DNA of 64,000 bases from Sphingomonas hankookensis (GTDB taxonomy: Bacteria; Pseudomonadota; Alphaproteobacteria; Sphingomonadales; Sphingomonadaceae). Below, piece after piece: positions 53,440 through 62,296 of the stretch (positions are counted from its first letter, which is position 1; every line of letters begins with the position of its first letter). A model generated the notes under the pieces. That model worked only from the letters and a program-made list of their open reading frames with translations. It searched no databases and had not been told where the DNA came from. The DNA is taken from assembly GCF_001619955.1 (NCBI RefSeq), contig NZ_LQQO01000001.1, positions 372,001 through 436,000 on the forward strand, given 5' to 3'. A program made the position numbers and the translations under genes.

Positions 53440-54891
53440 ATGACCGTGAACGTCGATATGGGGACGGACCCGGCGGGCAAGACCGTTCCCCTTGATCTGG
53501 AAGAATTACTGGCCACCCGGCTGCTGGTGCAGGGCAATTCGGGGTCGGGAAAGTCGCACCTGTTGCGCCGGCTGCTCGAACGCAGCGCCGGCCATGTGCA
53601 GCAGGTGGTGATCGATCCCGAAGGTGATTTCGTGACGCTGGCCGGCGCCTACGGCCATGTCGTGATCGAGGCGGCGGACCATAGCGAGCGCGAGGTCGCC
53701 AAATTCGCGACGCGCGCGCGGGAACATCGGGCGTCGGTGGTGCTGAGCCTCGAAGGCCTCGAGGCCGAAGGGCAGATGAAGTGCGCCGCCGCGTTCCTGA
53801 ACGCGCTGTTCGATGCGCCGCGCGAGCATTGGTATCCGGCGCTGGTCGTGGTCGACGAGGCGCAGTTGTTCGCGCCGGCGGGCGGCGGCGAGGTGGTTGA
53901 GGAGGTGCGACGCGCGTCGCTGTCGGCGATGACCAACCTGATGTGTCGCGGGCGCAAGCGCGGCCTGGCCGGTGTGATCGCGACGCAGCGTCTGGCGAAG
54001 CTTGCCAAGAACGTTGCAGCCGAAGCGTCGAACTTCCTGATGGGGCGGACCTTCCTCGACATCGACATGGCGCGTGCCGCCGACCTGCTGGGCATGGAGC
54101 GGCGGCAGGCCGAAGCGATTCGTGACCTGCAGCGCGGCCATTTCCTCGCGCTCGGGCCGGCGGTGTCGCGGCGGCCGTTGTCGATCAAGATCGGGCCGGT
54201 GCAGACCTCGGCGCGCAGCGGCAGCCCCAAGCTGACCCCGCTGCCGACCGCACCGGTGGCGGACATCAAGAACCTGTTGCTGGCCCCGGTCGAGGCGATG
54301 TTGCCACTGGGACCGCCGATCCGCCATGTCGCGCCGCCCGAGGCGGTGGAGGCGGCGATTGCCGCTCCTCCCCGGCCCAGCGTCGCGCCCGACCTGCCCG
54401 AACGCAGCGCGGACGAGACCGACGGTATCGTCGCAGACGTGCTGCGCGCGCTGGTGGAGGACGAGGGCGATCAGCAGCGCGCGGCGGCGGTGCTGTATCA
54501 GGATTTCGACGTGCGCTGCCGCATGGTTGGCCTGCCGCGACCGCCGCTCGACCTGCCCGCTTTCACGCGGCGGCTGGCCTGTGCGCGCGCCGGGATTTAT
54601 GACGCACCGGACGAGGAATGGGCGCAGGCGCTGGCGATCGCGGACGTGCTGCCCGACGACATGCTCGGCGCGTTCATGCTGATTGCGCGGGCGGCGCGGG
54701 AAGGGCGGCCGTGCCCGAGCGAAGCGGAGATCGCGCGGACCTATGGCACCAGCTCGCTCGGCCGGGTGAAGCGGATGCTGGCCTATATCGAGGGGCGCGA
54801 CCTGATGGTGTGCCGGATCGATCTGGCGGGGAAACGCTCGATCGCGCTGCCGCATCTGGGGTGGACGACGGAGGCGGCGGAGGCGGCGTAG
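53440..54891 (+). CDS. HerA-like ATP-binding protein (DUF87)
   Basis: A 483-residue protein with Walker A GNSGSGKS at 32-39 and Walker B ALVVVDEAQLF (about 130-140), followed by RGRKRGLAGVIATQRLAKL, the FtsK/HerA-superfamily hexameric ATPase signature. The C-terminal 180 residues hold an uncharacterised helical region, including a winged-helix-like stretch (SEAEIARTYGTSSLGRVKRML). HerA relatives translocate DNA with a nuclease partner (NurA), but no nuclease gene is adjacent. It is probably a single-gene unit. Confidence 0.85.
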   Translation: MTVNVDMGTDPAGKTVPLDLEELLATRLLVQGNSGSGKSHLLRRLLERSAGHVQQVVIDPEGDFVTLAGAYGHVVIEAADHSEREVAKFATRAREHRASVVLSLEGLEAEGQMKCAAAFLNALFDAPREHWYPALVVVDEAQLFAPAGGGEVVEEVRRASLSAMTNLMCRGRKRGLAGVIATQRLAKLAKNVAAEASNFLMGRTFLDIDMARAADLLGMERRQAEAIRDLQRGHFLALGPAVSRRPLSIKIGPVQTSARSGSPKLTPLPTAPVADIKNLLLAPVEAMLPLGPPIRHVAPPEAVEAAIAAPPRPSVAPDLPERSADETDGIVADVLRALVEDEGDQQRAAAVLYQDFDVRCRMVGLPRPPLDLPAFTRRLACARAGIYDAPDEEWAQALAIADVLPDDMLGAFMLIARAAREGRPCPSEAEIARTYGTSSLGRVKRMLAYIEGRDLMVCRIDLAGKRSIALPHLGWTTEAAEAA

Positions 54892-54900
54892 TCGAGACGA

Positions 54901-54987
54901 AACGTCACCCCAGCGCAGGCTGGGGTCTCCCGCGGTTCCTGTCCCGCGTTATCACCGGGAGATCCCAGCCTGCGCTGGGATGACGTT
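54901..54987. repeat. Two-arm palindrome between convergent genes
   Basis: 32-base inverted arms with 2 mismatches, each containing the smaller hairpin CCCAGCGCAGGCTGGG, around a 23-base centre. It lies 9 bases after the HerA-like stop and 24 bases from the convergent aminopeptidase stop. The general design matches the copies at 12129 and 41470, but the arm sequence differs. Confidence 0.88.
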
Positions 54988-55011
54988 TGGAGCGAGAGGG
55001 ATGGTCCGGTC

Positions 55012-56394
55012 CTAGCGTTGCCCGTACCGGTCCTTCAGCAATCGCCACGCCGCGCGTAGGCCATATGCTTCACCGCCGTTGGCCCGGCCCGGTTTGGCGG
55101 CGGCGCGCCAGGCGAAGGTGTCGAGATGCGCCCAAGCCGTGCCGGGCGTGACGAAGCGCCGCAGAAACAGCGCGGCGGTTACCGCGCCGGCCATGCCGCC
55201 GTCGGGTGCGTTGACCATGTCGGCGATGTCGGACTTGAGCAGGTCGTCATAGGCGTCCCAGAGCGGCATCTGCCACAGCGGGTCGGCTTCGGCGGTGCCG
55301 GCGGCGATCAGGTCGGCGGCTAGCGCTTCGTCATTGACGAAGGTCGCGGGCAGGTCCGGCCCCAGCGCGACGCGCGCCGCGCCGGTCAGCGTCGCGAAGT
55401 CGATCAGCAGTTCGGGTGCTCCCTCGCACGCACGGGTCAGCGCGTCGCCGAGGATGAGGCGCCCCTCCGCATCGGTATTGGTATTCTCGACCGTCAGCCC
55501 CTTGCGGCTGTTCAGCACGTCGCCGGGGCGGAAGGCGTCGCCCGAGACGCTGTTCTCGACCGCCGGAATGAGCAGGTGGAGCCGGACAGGCAGGTGGGTT
55601 TCCATCACCAGTCCGGCCAGCGCCAGCGCGTGTGCCGCGCCGCCCATGTCCTTCTTCATCAGCCGCATGCCGGACGATGGCTTGATGTCGAGGCCTCCGC
55701 TGTCGAAGCATACGCCCTTGCCGACCAGCGCGACCTTCGGGTGGGCCGGGTTGCCCCAGGTGAGTTCGATCAGGCGCGGTTCGCGGCCCTTTGCGGCGGC
55801 CTTTCCGACCGCGTGGATCATCGGATAGCCGGTTTCGAGGTCGCGACCGGCGGTGATCGTGACGGTAGCGCCATGCGCTTCGCCGAGCGCTTTCGCCTCG
55901 GCAGCGAGTTCGGCCGGGCCGAGATCGGCGGCGGCGGTGTTGACCAGATCGCGGACGCGGGCGGTCGCCGCCGCCTGTCGCAGCGCTTCGTCGATTTGCG
56001 CCGGATCGCGCGACAGCAGGATGCGGGGGGCGTCATCCTCCGCCTTCCTGTACCGGGTGAAGCGATATTGGGCGGTGGCCCAGCCGAGCTTCGCCGCGCC
56101 GGGCGTGCCGCTGGCGAGCCGGTAGTGGTCGGGGGGAAGCTGGGCGGGAAGGTGCGCGAGGCACCAGGGGGTGAGCGTCGTGGTATCGGCGACGATGGTG
56201 ACGACCGACCAGTCGTCGGGCTGTTCGCCGGGCAGGGTGGCGGTCTTGCCGGGTTTCGGGGTCAGGCGCTGGGCAGCGACGGCGGCGCGGATGCGGGGCG
56301 GTTGTGCGCCACGCCAGGTGTCGAAGCCGGCGGGGTCGATCAGGTGAATGGTGCGGGCTTCCTGCCCCCGGTCGGCGGTGATCGTCGGTGTCAT
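55012..56394 (-). CDS. Leucyl aminopeptidase family protein (M17)
   Basis: A 460-residue cytosolic metallo-aminopeptidase. The N-terminal domain (1-150) is variable. The C-terminal catalytic domain shows GKGVCFDSGGLDIKPSSGMRLMKKDMGG and the family signature NTDAEGRLILGDAL, with the metal-binding Asp/Glu and Lys residues in place. It removes N-terminal residues from peptides. ATG 56394 (MTPTITADRGQEA) is preferred; a start at 56418 would add 8 residues. Confidence 0.92.
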   Translation of the reverse strand: MTPTITADRGQEARTIHLIDPAGFDTWRGAQPPRIRAAVAAQRLTPKPGKTATLPGEQPDDWSVVTIVADTTTLTPWCLAHLPAQLPPDHYRLASGTPGAAKLGWATAQYRFTRYRKAEDDAPRILLSRDPAQIDEALRQAAATARVRDLVNTAAADLGPAELAAEAKALGEAHGATVTITAGRDLETGYPMIHAVGKAAAKGREPRLIELTWGNPAHPKVALVGKGVCFDSGGLDIKPSSGMRLMKKDMGGAAHALALAGLVMETHLPVRLHLLIPAVENSVSGDAFRPGDVLNSRKGLTVENTNTDAEGRLILGDALTRACEGAPELLIDFATLTGAARVALGPDLPATFVNDEALAADLIAAGTAEADPLWQMPLWDAYDDLLKSDIADMVNAPDGGMAGAVTAALFLRRFVTPGTAWAHLDTFAWRAAAKPGRANGGEAYGLRAAWRLLKDRYGQR

Positions 56395-56431
56395 GGGTGG
56401 GATGTAGGACCGACCCATGGATCAGCGCAAT

Positions 56432-56536
56432 CCTCCCCGGCACGGGGAGGGATCAGCTCGCAACGCTACGGTTCCGTGCGCGGACACGCCCCTCCACCAG
56501 CCTGCGGCTGGTCCCCCTCCCCGCGAAGCGGGGAGG
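56432..56536. repeat. Three tandem hairpins downstream of rimO
   Basis: Perfect short palindromes at 56432-56450 (CCTCCCCG-gca-CGGGGAGG), 56496-56512 (ACCAGCC-tgc-GGCTGGT) and 56516-56536 (CCTCCCCGC-gaa-GCGGGGAGG). They fill the gap between the rimO stop and the aminopeptidase start on the minus strand. They may terminate rimO transcription. Confidence 0.75.
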
Positions 56537-56539
56537 ATC

Positions 56540-57871
56540 TCAGGTCAGCGGTACGCCGTACAGGTCGTGTTCGTCGGCGTCCTCGACCTCGACCTTGATG
56601 ATATCGCCCTGGGCCAGATGGCCGGCGTCGCGCAGGAACACCTCGCCGTCAATGCCGGGTGCATCGGCGGTGCTGCGACCGGTGGCGCCGCCCTCTTCGC
56701 CGACCTCGTCGATGATGACGTCTATCGTGCGGCCGATCTTGGCGGCGAGCTTGGCGGCCGAGATCGCGGCGGTCTTTTCCATGATCCGGGCGTAGCGCTC
56801 TTCCTTGACCTCTTCCGGCACCGGATCGGGCAGCGCGTTGGCGGCGGCGCCCTCGACGGGCTCGAAGCGGAAAGCGCCGACGCGGTCGAGCTGCGCTTCG
56901 TCCAGCCAGTCGAGAAGGTACTGGAAATCGGCCTCGGTCTCGCCGGGGAAGCCGACGACGAACGACGAACGGATTGCGATGTCCGGACAGACCTCACGCC
57001 AGCCGCGCAGGCGCTCCAGCACCTTGGCATCGTTGGCCGGGCGCTTCATTGCCTTCAGCACCGACGGCGAGGCGTGCTGGAAAGGAATGTCGAGATAGGG
57101 GAGCACCAGTCCTTCGGCCATCAGCGGGATCACGCTGTCGACGTGGGGGTAGGGATAGACATAGTGCAGCCGGACCCAAGGCGCGATCCGGCCCAGTTCG
57201 CGGGCGAGGTCGGTCATGTGCGGCACGACCTCGCGCCCCTTCCACGCACGCGGTTCGCGGCGGATGTCGATGCCGTAGGCCGAGGTGTCCTGGCTGATGA
57301 CCAGCAGTTCCTTCGTGCCGGCGGCGACGAGCTTTTCCGCCTCGCGCAGAATCGCGTCGGGGCGGCGGCTGACCAGATCGCCGCGGATCGACGGGATGAT
57401 GCAGAAGGAACAGCGGTGGTTGCAGCCCTCCGAGATCTTCAGATAGCTGTAGTGGCGCGGCGTCAGCTTCAGCCCGCTTTCGGGGACCAGATCGACGAAG
57501 GGAGACGGGATTGGTGGCGCGGCCTCGTGGACGGCGTCGACGACCTGCTCATATTGATGCGCGCCGGTGACGGCCAGCACCTGCGGGAAGCGGGCGCGGA
57601 TCGTCTCCGCCTCCTGCCCCATGCAGCCGGTGACGATGACGCGGCCATTTTCGGCGATCGCCTCACCGATCGCTTCGAGCGACTCTTCCTTGGCGGAATC
57701 GAGGAAGCCGCAGGTGTTGACGAGCACGACGTCGGCGCCGGCATAGTCGGGCGACATCTGATAGCCGTCGCTGCGCAGCTTGGTCAGGATGCGTTCGCTG
57801 TCGACCAGGTTCTTGGGACAGCCGAGCGAAACCATCCCGACACGGGGGGGCGAAGGAAGACGAGTTGCCAT
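56540..57871 (-). CDS. rimO: Ribosomal protein S12 methylthiotransferase RimO
   Basis: A 443-residue radical-SAM enzyme that methylthiolates an aspartate of ribosomal protein S12. The N-terminal domain carries three cluster cysteines (SLGCPKN, NTCGF, TGCMGQ). The radical-SAM motif is [17 protein letters not shown]. The C-terminal TRAM domain ends [27 protein letters not shown] is characteristic of RimO rather than MiaB. Its length is typical. Confidence 0.96.
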   Translation of the reverse strand: MATRLPSPPRVGMVSLGCPKNLVDSERILTKLRSDGYQMSPDYAGADVVLVNTCGFLDSAKEESLEAIGEAIAENGRVIVTGCMGQEAETIRARFPQVLAVTGAHQYEQVVDAVHEAAPPIPSPFVDLVPESGLKLTPRHYSYLKISEGCNHRCSFCIIPSIRGDLVSRRPDAILREAEKLVAAGTKELLVISQDTSAYGIDIRREPRAWKGREVVPHMTDLARELGRIAPWVRLHYVYPYPHVDSVIPLMAEGLVLPYLDIPFQHASPSVLKAMKRPANDAKVLERLRGWREVCPDIAIRSSFVVGFPGETEADFQYLLDWLDEAQLDRVGAFRFEPVEGAAANALPDPVPEEVKEERYARIMEKTAAISAAKLAAKIGRTIDVIIDEVGEEGGATGRSTADAPGIDGEVFLRDAGHLAQGDIIKVEVEDADEHDLYGVPLT

Positions 57872-57923
57872 GATCGCCGCGTCACATAGCGATTTCGGCG
57901 AAAAATGATAGGGGCAGCGGAAC

Positions 57924-58268
57924 CTATTGCCGGAACAGGAAGAACGCGCCCCCGGCGATCAGCGTGAAGCCGATCATGTGATTGACCGTAATCTTCTGTC
58001 CGAGATAGGCGACCGAGAAGATCGCGAAGACGGTCAGGGTGATGACCTCCTGCATCCCCTTCAACTGCGCCGCCGAATAGACCTGCGACCCGATGCGGTT
58101 GGCGGGCACGGCGAGGCAATATTCGAAAAAGGCGATGCCCCAGCTGACGACGATCACGAAGAACAGGGGCGCCCCCTTGTGCTTCAGATGGCCGTACCAG
58201 GCGAAGGTCATGAAGATGTTCGACGCGATCAGCAGCAGGATCGGCCAGAGACGGGCAGCATCGGGCAT
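57924..58268 (-). CDS. DMT-family membrane protein (DUF486)
   Basis: A 114-residue protein with four predicted transmembrane helices and the family segments [30 protein letters not shown] and [14 protein letters not shown]. It is related to small drug/metabolite transporters, with no known substrate. The ATG at 58268 shares one base with the K+ channel stop codon, so translation is coupled. Confidence 0.9.
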   Translation of the reverse strand: MPDAARLWPILLLIASNIFMTFAWYGHLKHKGAPLFFVIVVSWGIAFFEYCLAVPANRIGSQVYSAAQLKGMQEVITLTVFAIFSVAYLGQKITVNHMIGFTLIAGGAFFLFRQ

Positions 58269-59278
58269 TATCGGGTCACCACTTCGACGATCGTGTCGCC
58301 GGGTTGCAGGTTGCGGGCTTCGGGGCTGTCGAACCGGATCTTCCCACCTTGCCGGTAGATGCGCAGGCCGAGGCCGGTGGTGATCGCGGACAGCGGCTGC
58401 CCGACTTCGTGCGGAGCGACGGGGCGTTCGGACAGGGCGACCGCGCCGTCGATCGAGGCGAGGTCGAGCATGTAGTCGGCGATATGCGGGCCGCGGCAGG
58501 ATCCGGCGAGCAGCAGGCCGGCAAAGCTGACCGGGTTGATGACGGTCGTCGCGCCGGCGGCCCGGGCAGGAGATTCATTGTCCTCCGCCTTCACAATGAC
58601 GCTGATCGTCAGGTCGGGGGCGAGGTGGCGGGCGGTGAGCGTCACGAGGATCGACGTGTCGTCGCGGCCGGTCGCGACGATCAGCGCCCGTGCCTTTGCC
58701 ACGCAGACGTCGTTCAGCGTCGCGTCGCGGGTGGCATCGGCCTGCAGCACGATGCAGCCGATCTTTTGCGCTTCATCGAGATGCGATTGTACCGGATCGA
58801 TCACGACGATGCGGCGGGCGTCCTCGCCCCGGGCAATCAGTTCATCGACCGCTTCGGAACCGGTTTTGCCGAAGCCGGCGACGACGATGTGTCCGGAAAG
58901 TTTTTCCTGCAACAGCGCCATGCGCCAACGCTCCCAACTGCGCCGAAAGACGAACTGATAGGTCGTGCCGATGAACAGCAGCACGACGAACACCCGGATC
59001 GGCGAAACGATCAACGCATCGAAAAGTCGCGCGCGTTCGGTGACCGGTGCGATGTCGCCATAGCCGGTCGTCGTGATCGAGATCATCGTGAAATAGATGA
59101 CGTCGATGAAGCTGACCGACCCGTCGTAATTGTCGCGCAGCCCCGCGCGGTCGAACCAGTGGACGCCGATGGCGATCCCGACCAGCGCCAGCACCGCGAC
59201 GACCCGCCACAGGATCGAGGCCCAGACCGGCAGCGACGACGACTGGCGCAGGATCGCGCGCCGGCCGGGCGCTCTCAC
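58268..59278 (-). CDS. Potassium channel with RCK (TrkA-N) domain
   Basis: A 336-residue protein. One transmembrane helix (about 18-40), the pore loop with selectivity filter TTTGYGD (about 70-76) and a second helix (about 90-110) are followed by a cytoplasmic NAD-binding RCK domain (HIVVAGFGKTGSEAVDEL). A C-terminal TrkA-C-like segment ends VEVVTR. This is the plan of two-helix gated K+ channels such as MthK. GTG 59278 overlaps the stop of the upstream gene (GTGA). Confidence 0.92.
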   Translation of the reverse strand: MRAPGRRAILRQSSSLPVWASILWRVVAVLALVGIAIGVHWFDRAGLRDNYDGSVSFIDVIYFTMISITTTGYGDIAPVTERARLFDALIVSPIRVFVVLLFIGTTYQFVFRRSWERWRMALLQEKLSGHIVVAGFGKTGSEAVDELIARGEDARRIVVIDPVQSHLDEAQKIGCIVLQADATRDATLNDVCVAKARALIVATGRDDTSILVTLTARHLAPDLTISVIVKAEDNESPARAAGATTVINPVSFAGLLLAGSCRGPHIADYMLDLASIDGAVALSERPVAPHEVGQPLSAITTGLGLRIYRQGGKIRFDSPEARNLQPGDTIVEVVTR

Positions 59279-60351
59279 CGGCGCGGCAACCGGGTGAGCG
59301 GATCGACCGGGGTGCGGCCCGAACGCATCTCGAAATGGACCATCGGCCGGTCGGCAAAGCCCGAATCGCCGGACAGGGCGATCTTCTGCCCCTTCTTCAC
59401 CGCCTGCCCGCGCTGGACGAGCAACTGGCTGGCATGGCCGTAGACGGTGGTCAGCCCGCCGCCGTGGCGGACGATGACCACGCCGCCCAGCCCCGGCACG
59501 CCGGTCCCCACATAGGCGACGGTGCCGTCCGCCGCTGCGCCGATGGGGGTGTCCAGCGGCACCGCGATCTTGATGCCGTCATTGCGCTCCCCGCTGGCGC
59601 CGGCGCCGAATCGCTTGAACAGCCGGCCATCGACCGGCCAGGCGAAGGTGCCGGGCGTCGTGGTCGGCGCGGCGATGGCGGCGGTCGAGGGCAGGACGCG
59701 TTTGGGCGAGGTCACCGCGACCACTGGCTTTTCGTTCGGCTTGATTGCCGGTTCGCCGCCGGTGAGGATGTCGTCGATGTCGAGCCGGAACGCGGCGGCG
59801 CGTTCGGCGGCGGAGCGCGGCAAGGCATCGCCGGGAATCAGGATGCGCTGTCCGGTACGCAGGATATAGGGTTCGGTCAGGGCATTGGCGGTGACGATCC
59901 GCGACCAGTCGACGCCGTAAGCGCGGGCGATGGCGATGCCGGTCTCGCCCTCATGCACGGTATGATAGCGGCCGTCGGGAATGGTCAGGCGCTGTCCGGC
60001 GCGGATGGTGAAGGGTGCGGGCAGGTTGTTGGCGCGGGCGATCGCTTCCGATCCGGCGCCGGTCGCGTTGGCGATACCGCGCAGCGTATCGCCGGGCCGG
60101 ACGACGTAGCTGCTTTCGGCGATGCTGTGGGCATTGGCGACGACGCGACGTGCCTCCCAGGCCGGCGGCGGGGAGGGAAGTGCGGTGACGCCGTCGCCTT
60201 CCGGCTTGGTCGCAGGCGGGGTGCCGGGCGCGGCGACCGGCGGCGCCTGTGGCAGGGCCGGGGCAGGATCGTAGCCGGGCGAGGCAGGGATGCACCCGCT
60301 GGCCAGGCCCATGACAATCAGCGCCGCCGCGCTCCGCGTTCCGACCTTCAT
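59275..60351 (-). CDS. NlpD-like LysM/M23 lipoprotein with degenerate active site
   Basis: A 358-residue lipoprotein (lipobox MGLASGC). Two LysM peptidoglycan-binding repeats follow (SYVVRPGDTLRGIANATG and YHTVHEGETGIAIARAYG), then a proline-rich linker and a C-terminal LytM/M23 domain (about 240-350). In the M23 domain the usual metal ligands are changed: the HxGxD region reads RNDGIKIAVP, and the last motif reads VHFEMR with only one His. This matches non-catalytic NlpD/EnvC-type activators of cell-wall amidases in division. ATG 60351 has GGGG at 8 bases. It is downstream of serS. Confidence 0.88.
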   Translation of the reverse strand: MKVGTRSAAALIVMGLASGCIPASPGYDPAPALPQAPPVAAPGTPPATKPEGDGVTALPSPPPAWEARRVVANAHSIAESSYVVRPGDTLRGIANATGAGSEAIARANNLPAPFTIRAGQRLTIPDGRYHTVHEGETGIAIARAYGVDWSRIVTANALTEPYILRTGQRILIPGDALPRSAAERAAAFRLDIDDILTGGEPAIKPNEKPVVAVTSPKRVLPSTAAIAAPTTTPGTFAWPVDGRLFKRFGAGASGERNDGIKIAVPLDTPIGAAADGTVAYVGTGVPGLGGVVIVRHGGGLTTVYGHASQLLVQRGQAVKKGQKIALSGDSGFADRPMVHFEMRSGRTPVDPLTRLPRR

Positions 60352-60415
60352 CGCCAACCCCTTGCCCGTCATCCCCGACGCGACCTTAACCATGGCCGCC
60401 GCAGCGGGAAAGCCG

Positions 60416-61693
60416 TCAGCGTGCGGGCGCCAGAACGTCCTGCCCGACATAGCGGCGCAGCACGTCGGGCACGACGACCGATCCGTCGGCCTGCTGGTAG
60501 TTCTCCAGCACCGCGACCAGCGTCCGCCCGACCGCAAGGCCCGAACCGTTGAGGGTATGGACGAAGCGGGTCGCCTTCTCCCCCTCCGGGCGATAGCGTG
60601 CGTTCATGCGGCGCGCCTGGAAGTCGGTGCAGGTCGAGCAGCTCGAAATTTCGCGATAGCGCTGCTGGCCGGGCAGCCAGACTTCGAGGTCGTAGGTGCG
60701 TGCGGCCGAGAAGCCCATGTCGCCGGTGCACAGCTTCATGCGGCGGAACGGAAGGACGAGACGGTTGAGGATATCCTCGGCCGCCTGGGTCATGCGTTCA
60801 TGTTCCGCGTCCGACTGCTCCGGCGTGGTGATCGATACCATTTCCGCCTTTTCGAACTGGTGCTGGCGGATGAAGCCGCGCGTGTCGCGTCCCGCGGCAC
60901 CAGCTTCCGAACGGAAGCACATGGTCAGCGCGGTGAAGCGCAGCGGCAGCTCGCGCTCGGCGAGGATGTCGCCTGCGACGATATTGGTCAGCGACACTTC
61001 GGCGGTCGGGATCAGCCAATGTTCTTCCGTCGTCCGGAACAGGTCCTCGGCGAATTTGGGCAGCTGTCCTGTGCCATAGAGCGCGTCGCTACGCACCAGC
61101 ACCGGCGGCACGACCTCCTCATAGCCATGGATGCCGGTCAGCGTGTCGAGCATGAACTGGCCGAGCGCACGGTGCAGCTTGGCTGCCGCGCCGCGCACCA
61201 GCGTGAAGCGCGCGCCCGACAGCTTGACCCCGGTTTCGAAATCGAGGCCGATGGCCGGGCCGATCGCGTCATGCTCGGCAGGATCGAAGCCGAAGGCAGT
61301 CGGATCGCCTACGGTCTTTTCGACGACGTTATCGTCCTCGTCCGCGCCCTGGGGCACATCGGCGAGCGGCAGGTTGGGGACGATCGAGAGAACGCCGCGC
61401 AGTTCGCTGGCGAGCGACGCCTCCTCCAGCTCGGCCGCGAGCATCCGATCCTTCAGCGTGGCGACTTCGGCCATCAGCATTGCGGCAGTGTCCTCGTCCC
61501 GCTTCGCCTTGGCTGCCCCGATCGCCTTCGATGCTTCGTTGCGGCGCGCCTGAGCGGTCTGGATCTCGGTCTGAAGCGCGCGGCGGCGCTCGTCGAGCGC
61601 CACGATCTCGGCCGATCGCGGGTCGAGACCCCGGCGGGCAAGGGCGGCGTCGAAGGCGGCGGGATCGTCGCGGATCAGGCGGATATCGTGCAT
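60416..61693 (-). CDS. serS: Serine--tRNA ligase
   Basis: A 425-residue class II synthetase. The N-terminal tRNA-binding coiled coil is at about 30-100 ([20 protein letters not shown]). Motif 2 is [21 protein letters not shown] with KAEMV, and motif 3 is [21 protein letters not shown] 61693 gives the standard start [11 protein letters not shown]. It is upstream of the NlpD-like gene by 64 bases. The order serS then nlpD is common in alphaproteobacteria, but surE, often between them, is missing here. Confidence 0.96.
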   Translation of the reverse strand: MHDIRLIRDDPAAFDAALARRGLDPRSAEIVALDERRRALQTEIQTAQARRNEASKAIGAAKAKRDEDTAAMLMAEVATLKDRMLAAELEEASLASELRGVLSIVPNLPLADVPQGADEDDNVVEKTVGDPTAFGFDPAEHDAIGPAIGLDFETGVKLSGARFTLVRGAAAKLHRALGQFMLDTLTGIHGYEEVVPPVLVRSDALYGTGQLPKFAEDLFRTTEEHWLIPTAEVSLTNIVAGDILAERELPLRFTALTMCFRSEAGAAGRDTRGFIRQHQFEKAEMVSITTPEQSDAEHERMTQAAEDILNRLVLPFRRMKLCTGDMGFSAARTYDLEVWLPGQQRYREISSCSTCTDFQARRMNARYRPEGEKATRFVHTLNGSGLAVGRTLVAVLENYQQADGSVVVPDVLRRYVGQDVLAPAR

Positions 61694-61789
61694 GGCGGGG
61701 CTATGGCGAGGCCAGCCGAGCCATGCAAGCCGCAACCGCCCCGCCCATCGGCGCGTTCATTCGCCCGGACAGCCATAAGGAGATGGACG

Positions 61790-62221
61790 ATGCGGATACC
61801 CCATGACGCCTGCATATTGGTCGCGGACGGGCGCAAGATGCTGTTCTTTCGCAACGAAGGCGATGCGGACATGCCGAACCTGATCGTCGAGGATCAGAAG
61901 CTGCAGGCCAATCCCGCCGACCGCCACCAGAAGACCGATGCGGCGGGTCAGGCGTCGTCGACCACCGGCGGCACGATGGGGGAGGTCGATTTCCATCAGC
62001 AGGCCGAGGACCGGTTCGCGGCGGAAGCGGCCGAGCTGCTGCGCAAGCGTGCGCTGGCGAACGAGTTCGAATCGCTGATCATCGTCGCCCCGCCCAAGAC
62101 GCTGGGCGAGATGCGCAAACATTATCACAAGGCGGTCAGCGACAAGCTGGCCGGCGAACTCGACAAGGACCTGACCGGCCATCCGGTCGACCAGATCGAG
62201 AAGCTGCTCGCCAACGCCTGA
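61790..62221 (+). CDS. Host attachment family protein
   Basis: A 143-residue soluble protein of the host-attachment family (PF10116 type, related to Agrobacterium AtsE). It has DACILVADGRKMLFFRNEG near the N-terminus, FAAEAAELLRKRALANEFESLIIVAPPKTLGEMRKH in the middle and DLTGHPVDQIEKLL at the end. Its biochemical role is unknown; the name comes from an attachment phenotype. AAGGAG precedes ATG 61790. A bidirectional terminator separates it from the convergent repeat protein. Confidence 0.9.
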   Translation: MRIPHDACILVADGRKMLFFRNEGDADMPNLIVEDQKLQANPADRHQKTDAAGQASSTTGGTMGEVDFHQQAEDRFAAEAAELLRKRALANEFESLIIVAPPKTLGEMRKHYHKAVSDKLAGELDKDLTGHPVDQIEKLLANA

Positions 62222-62240
62222 TGCCGAAAGGCCGGAACGG

Positions 62241-62277
62241 AAAACGGGCCGCGCGGGGGTTCCACGCGGCCCGTTTT
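62241..62277. terminator. Bidirectional Rho-independent terminator
   Basis: A 10-base perfect stem (ACGGGCCGCG / CGCGGCCCGT) is extended by AAA on the 5' side and TTT on the 3' side, so it has a T tract on both strands. It lies between the convergent stops at 62221 and 62297. Confidence 0.92.
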
Positions 62278-62296
62278 GTCGTGCAATCGACCGGGA

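Noticed and set aside
58304..60552. Two long plus-strand frames opposite the K+ channel and NlpD-like genes
   Set aside because: Low-complexity antisense translations without motifs.
60290..61789. Long upstream extension of the host-attachment frame
   Set aside because: Antisense to serS and the NlpD-like gene. The family start with its AAGGAG site is at 61790.
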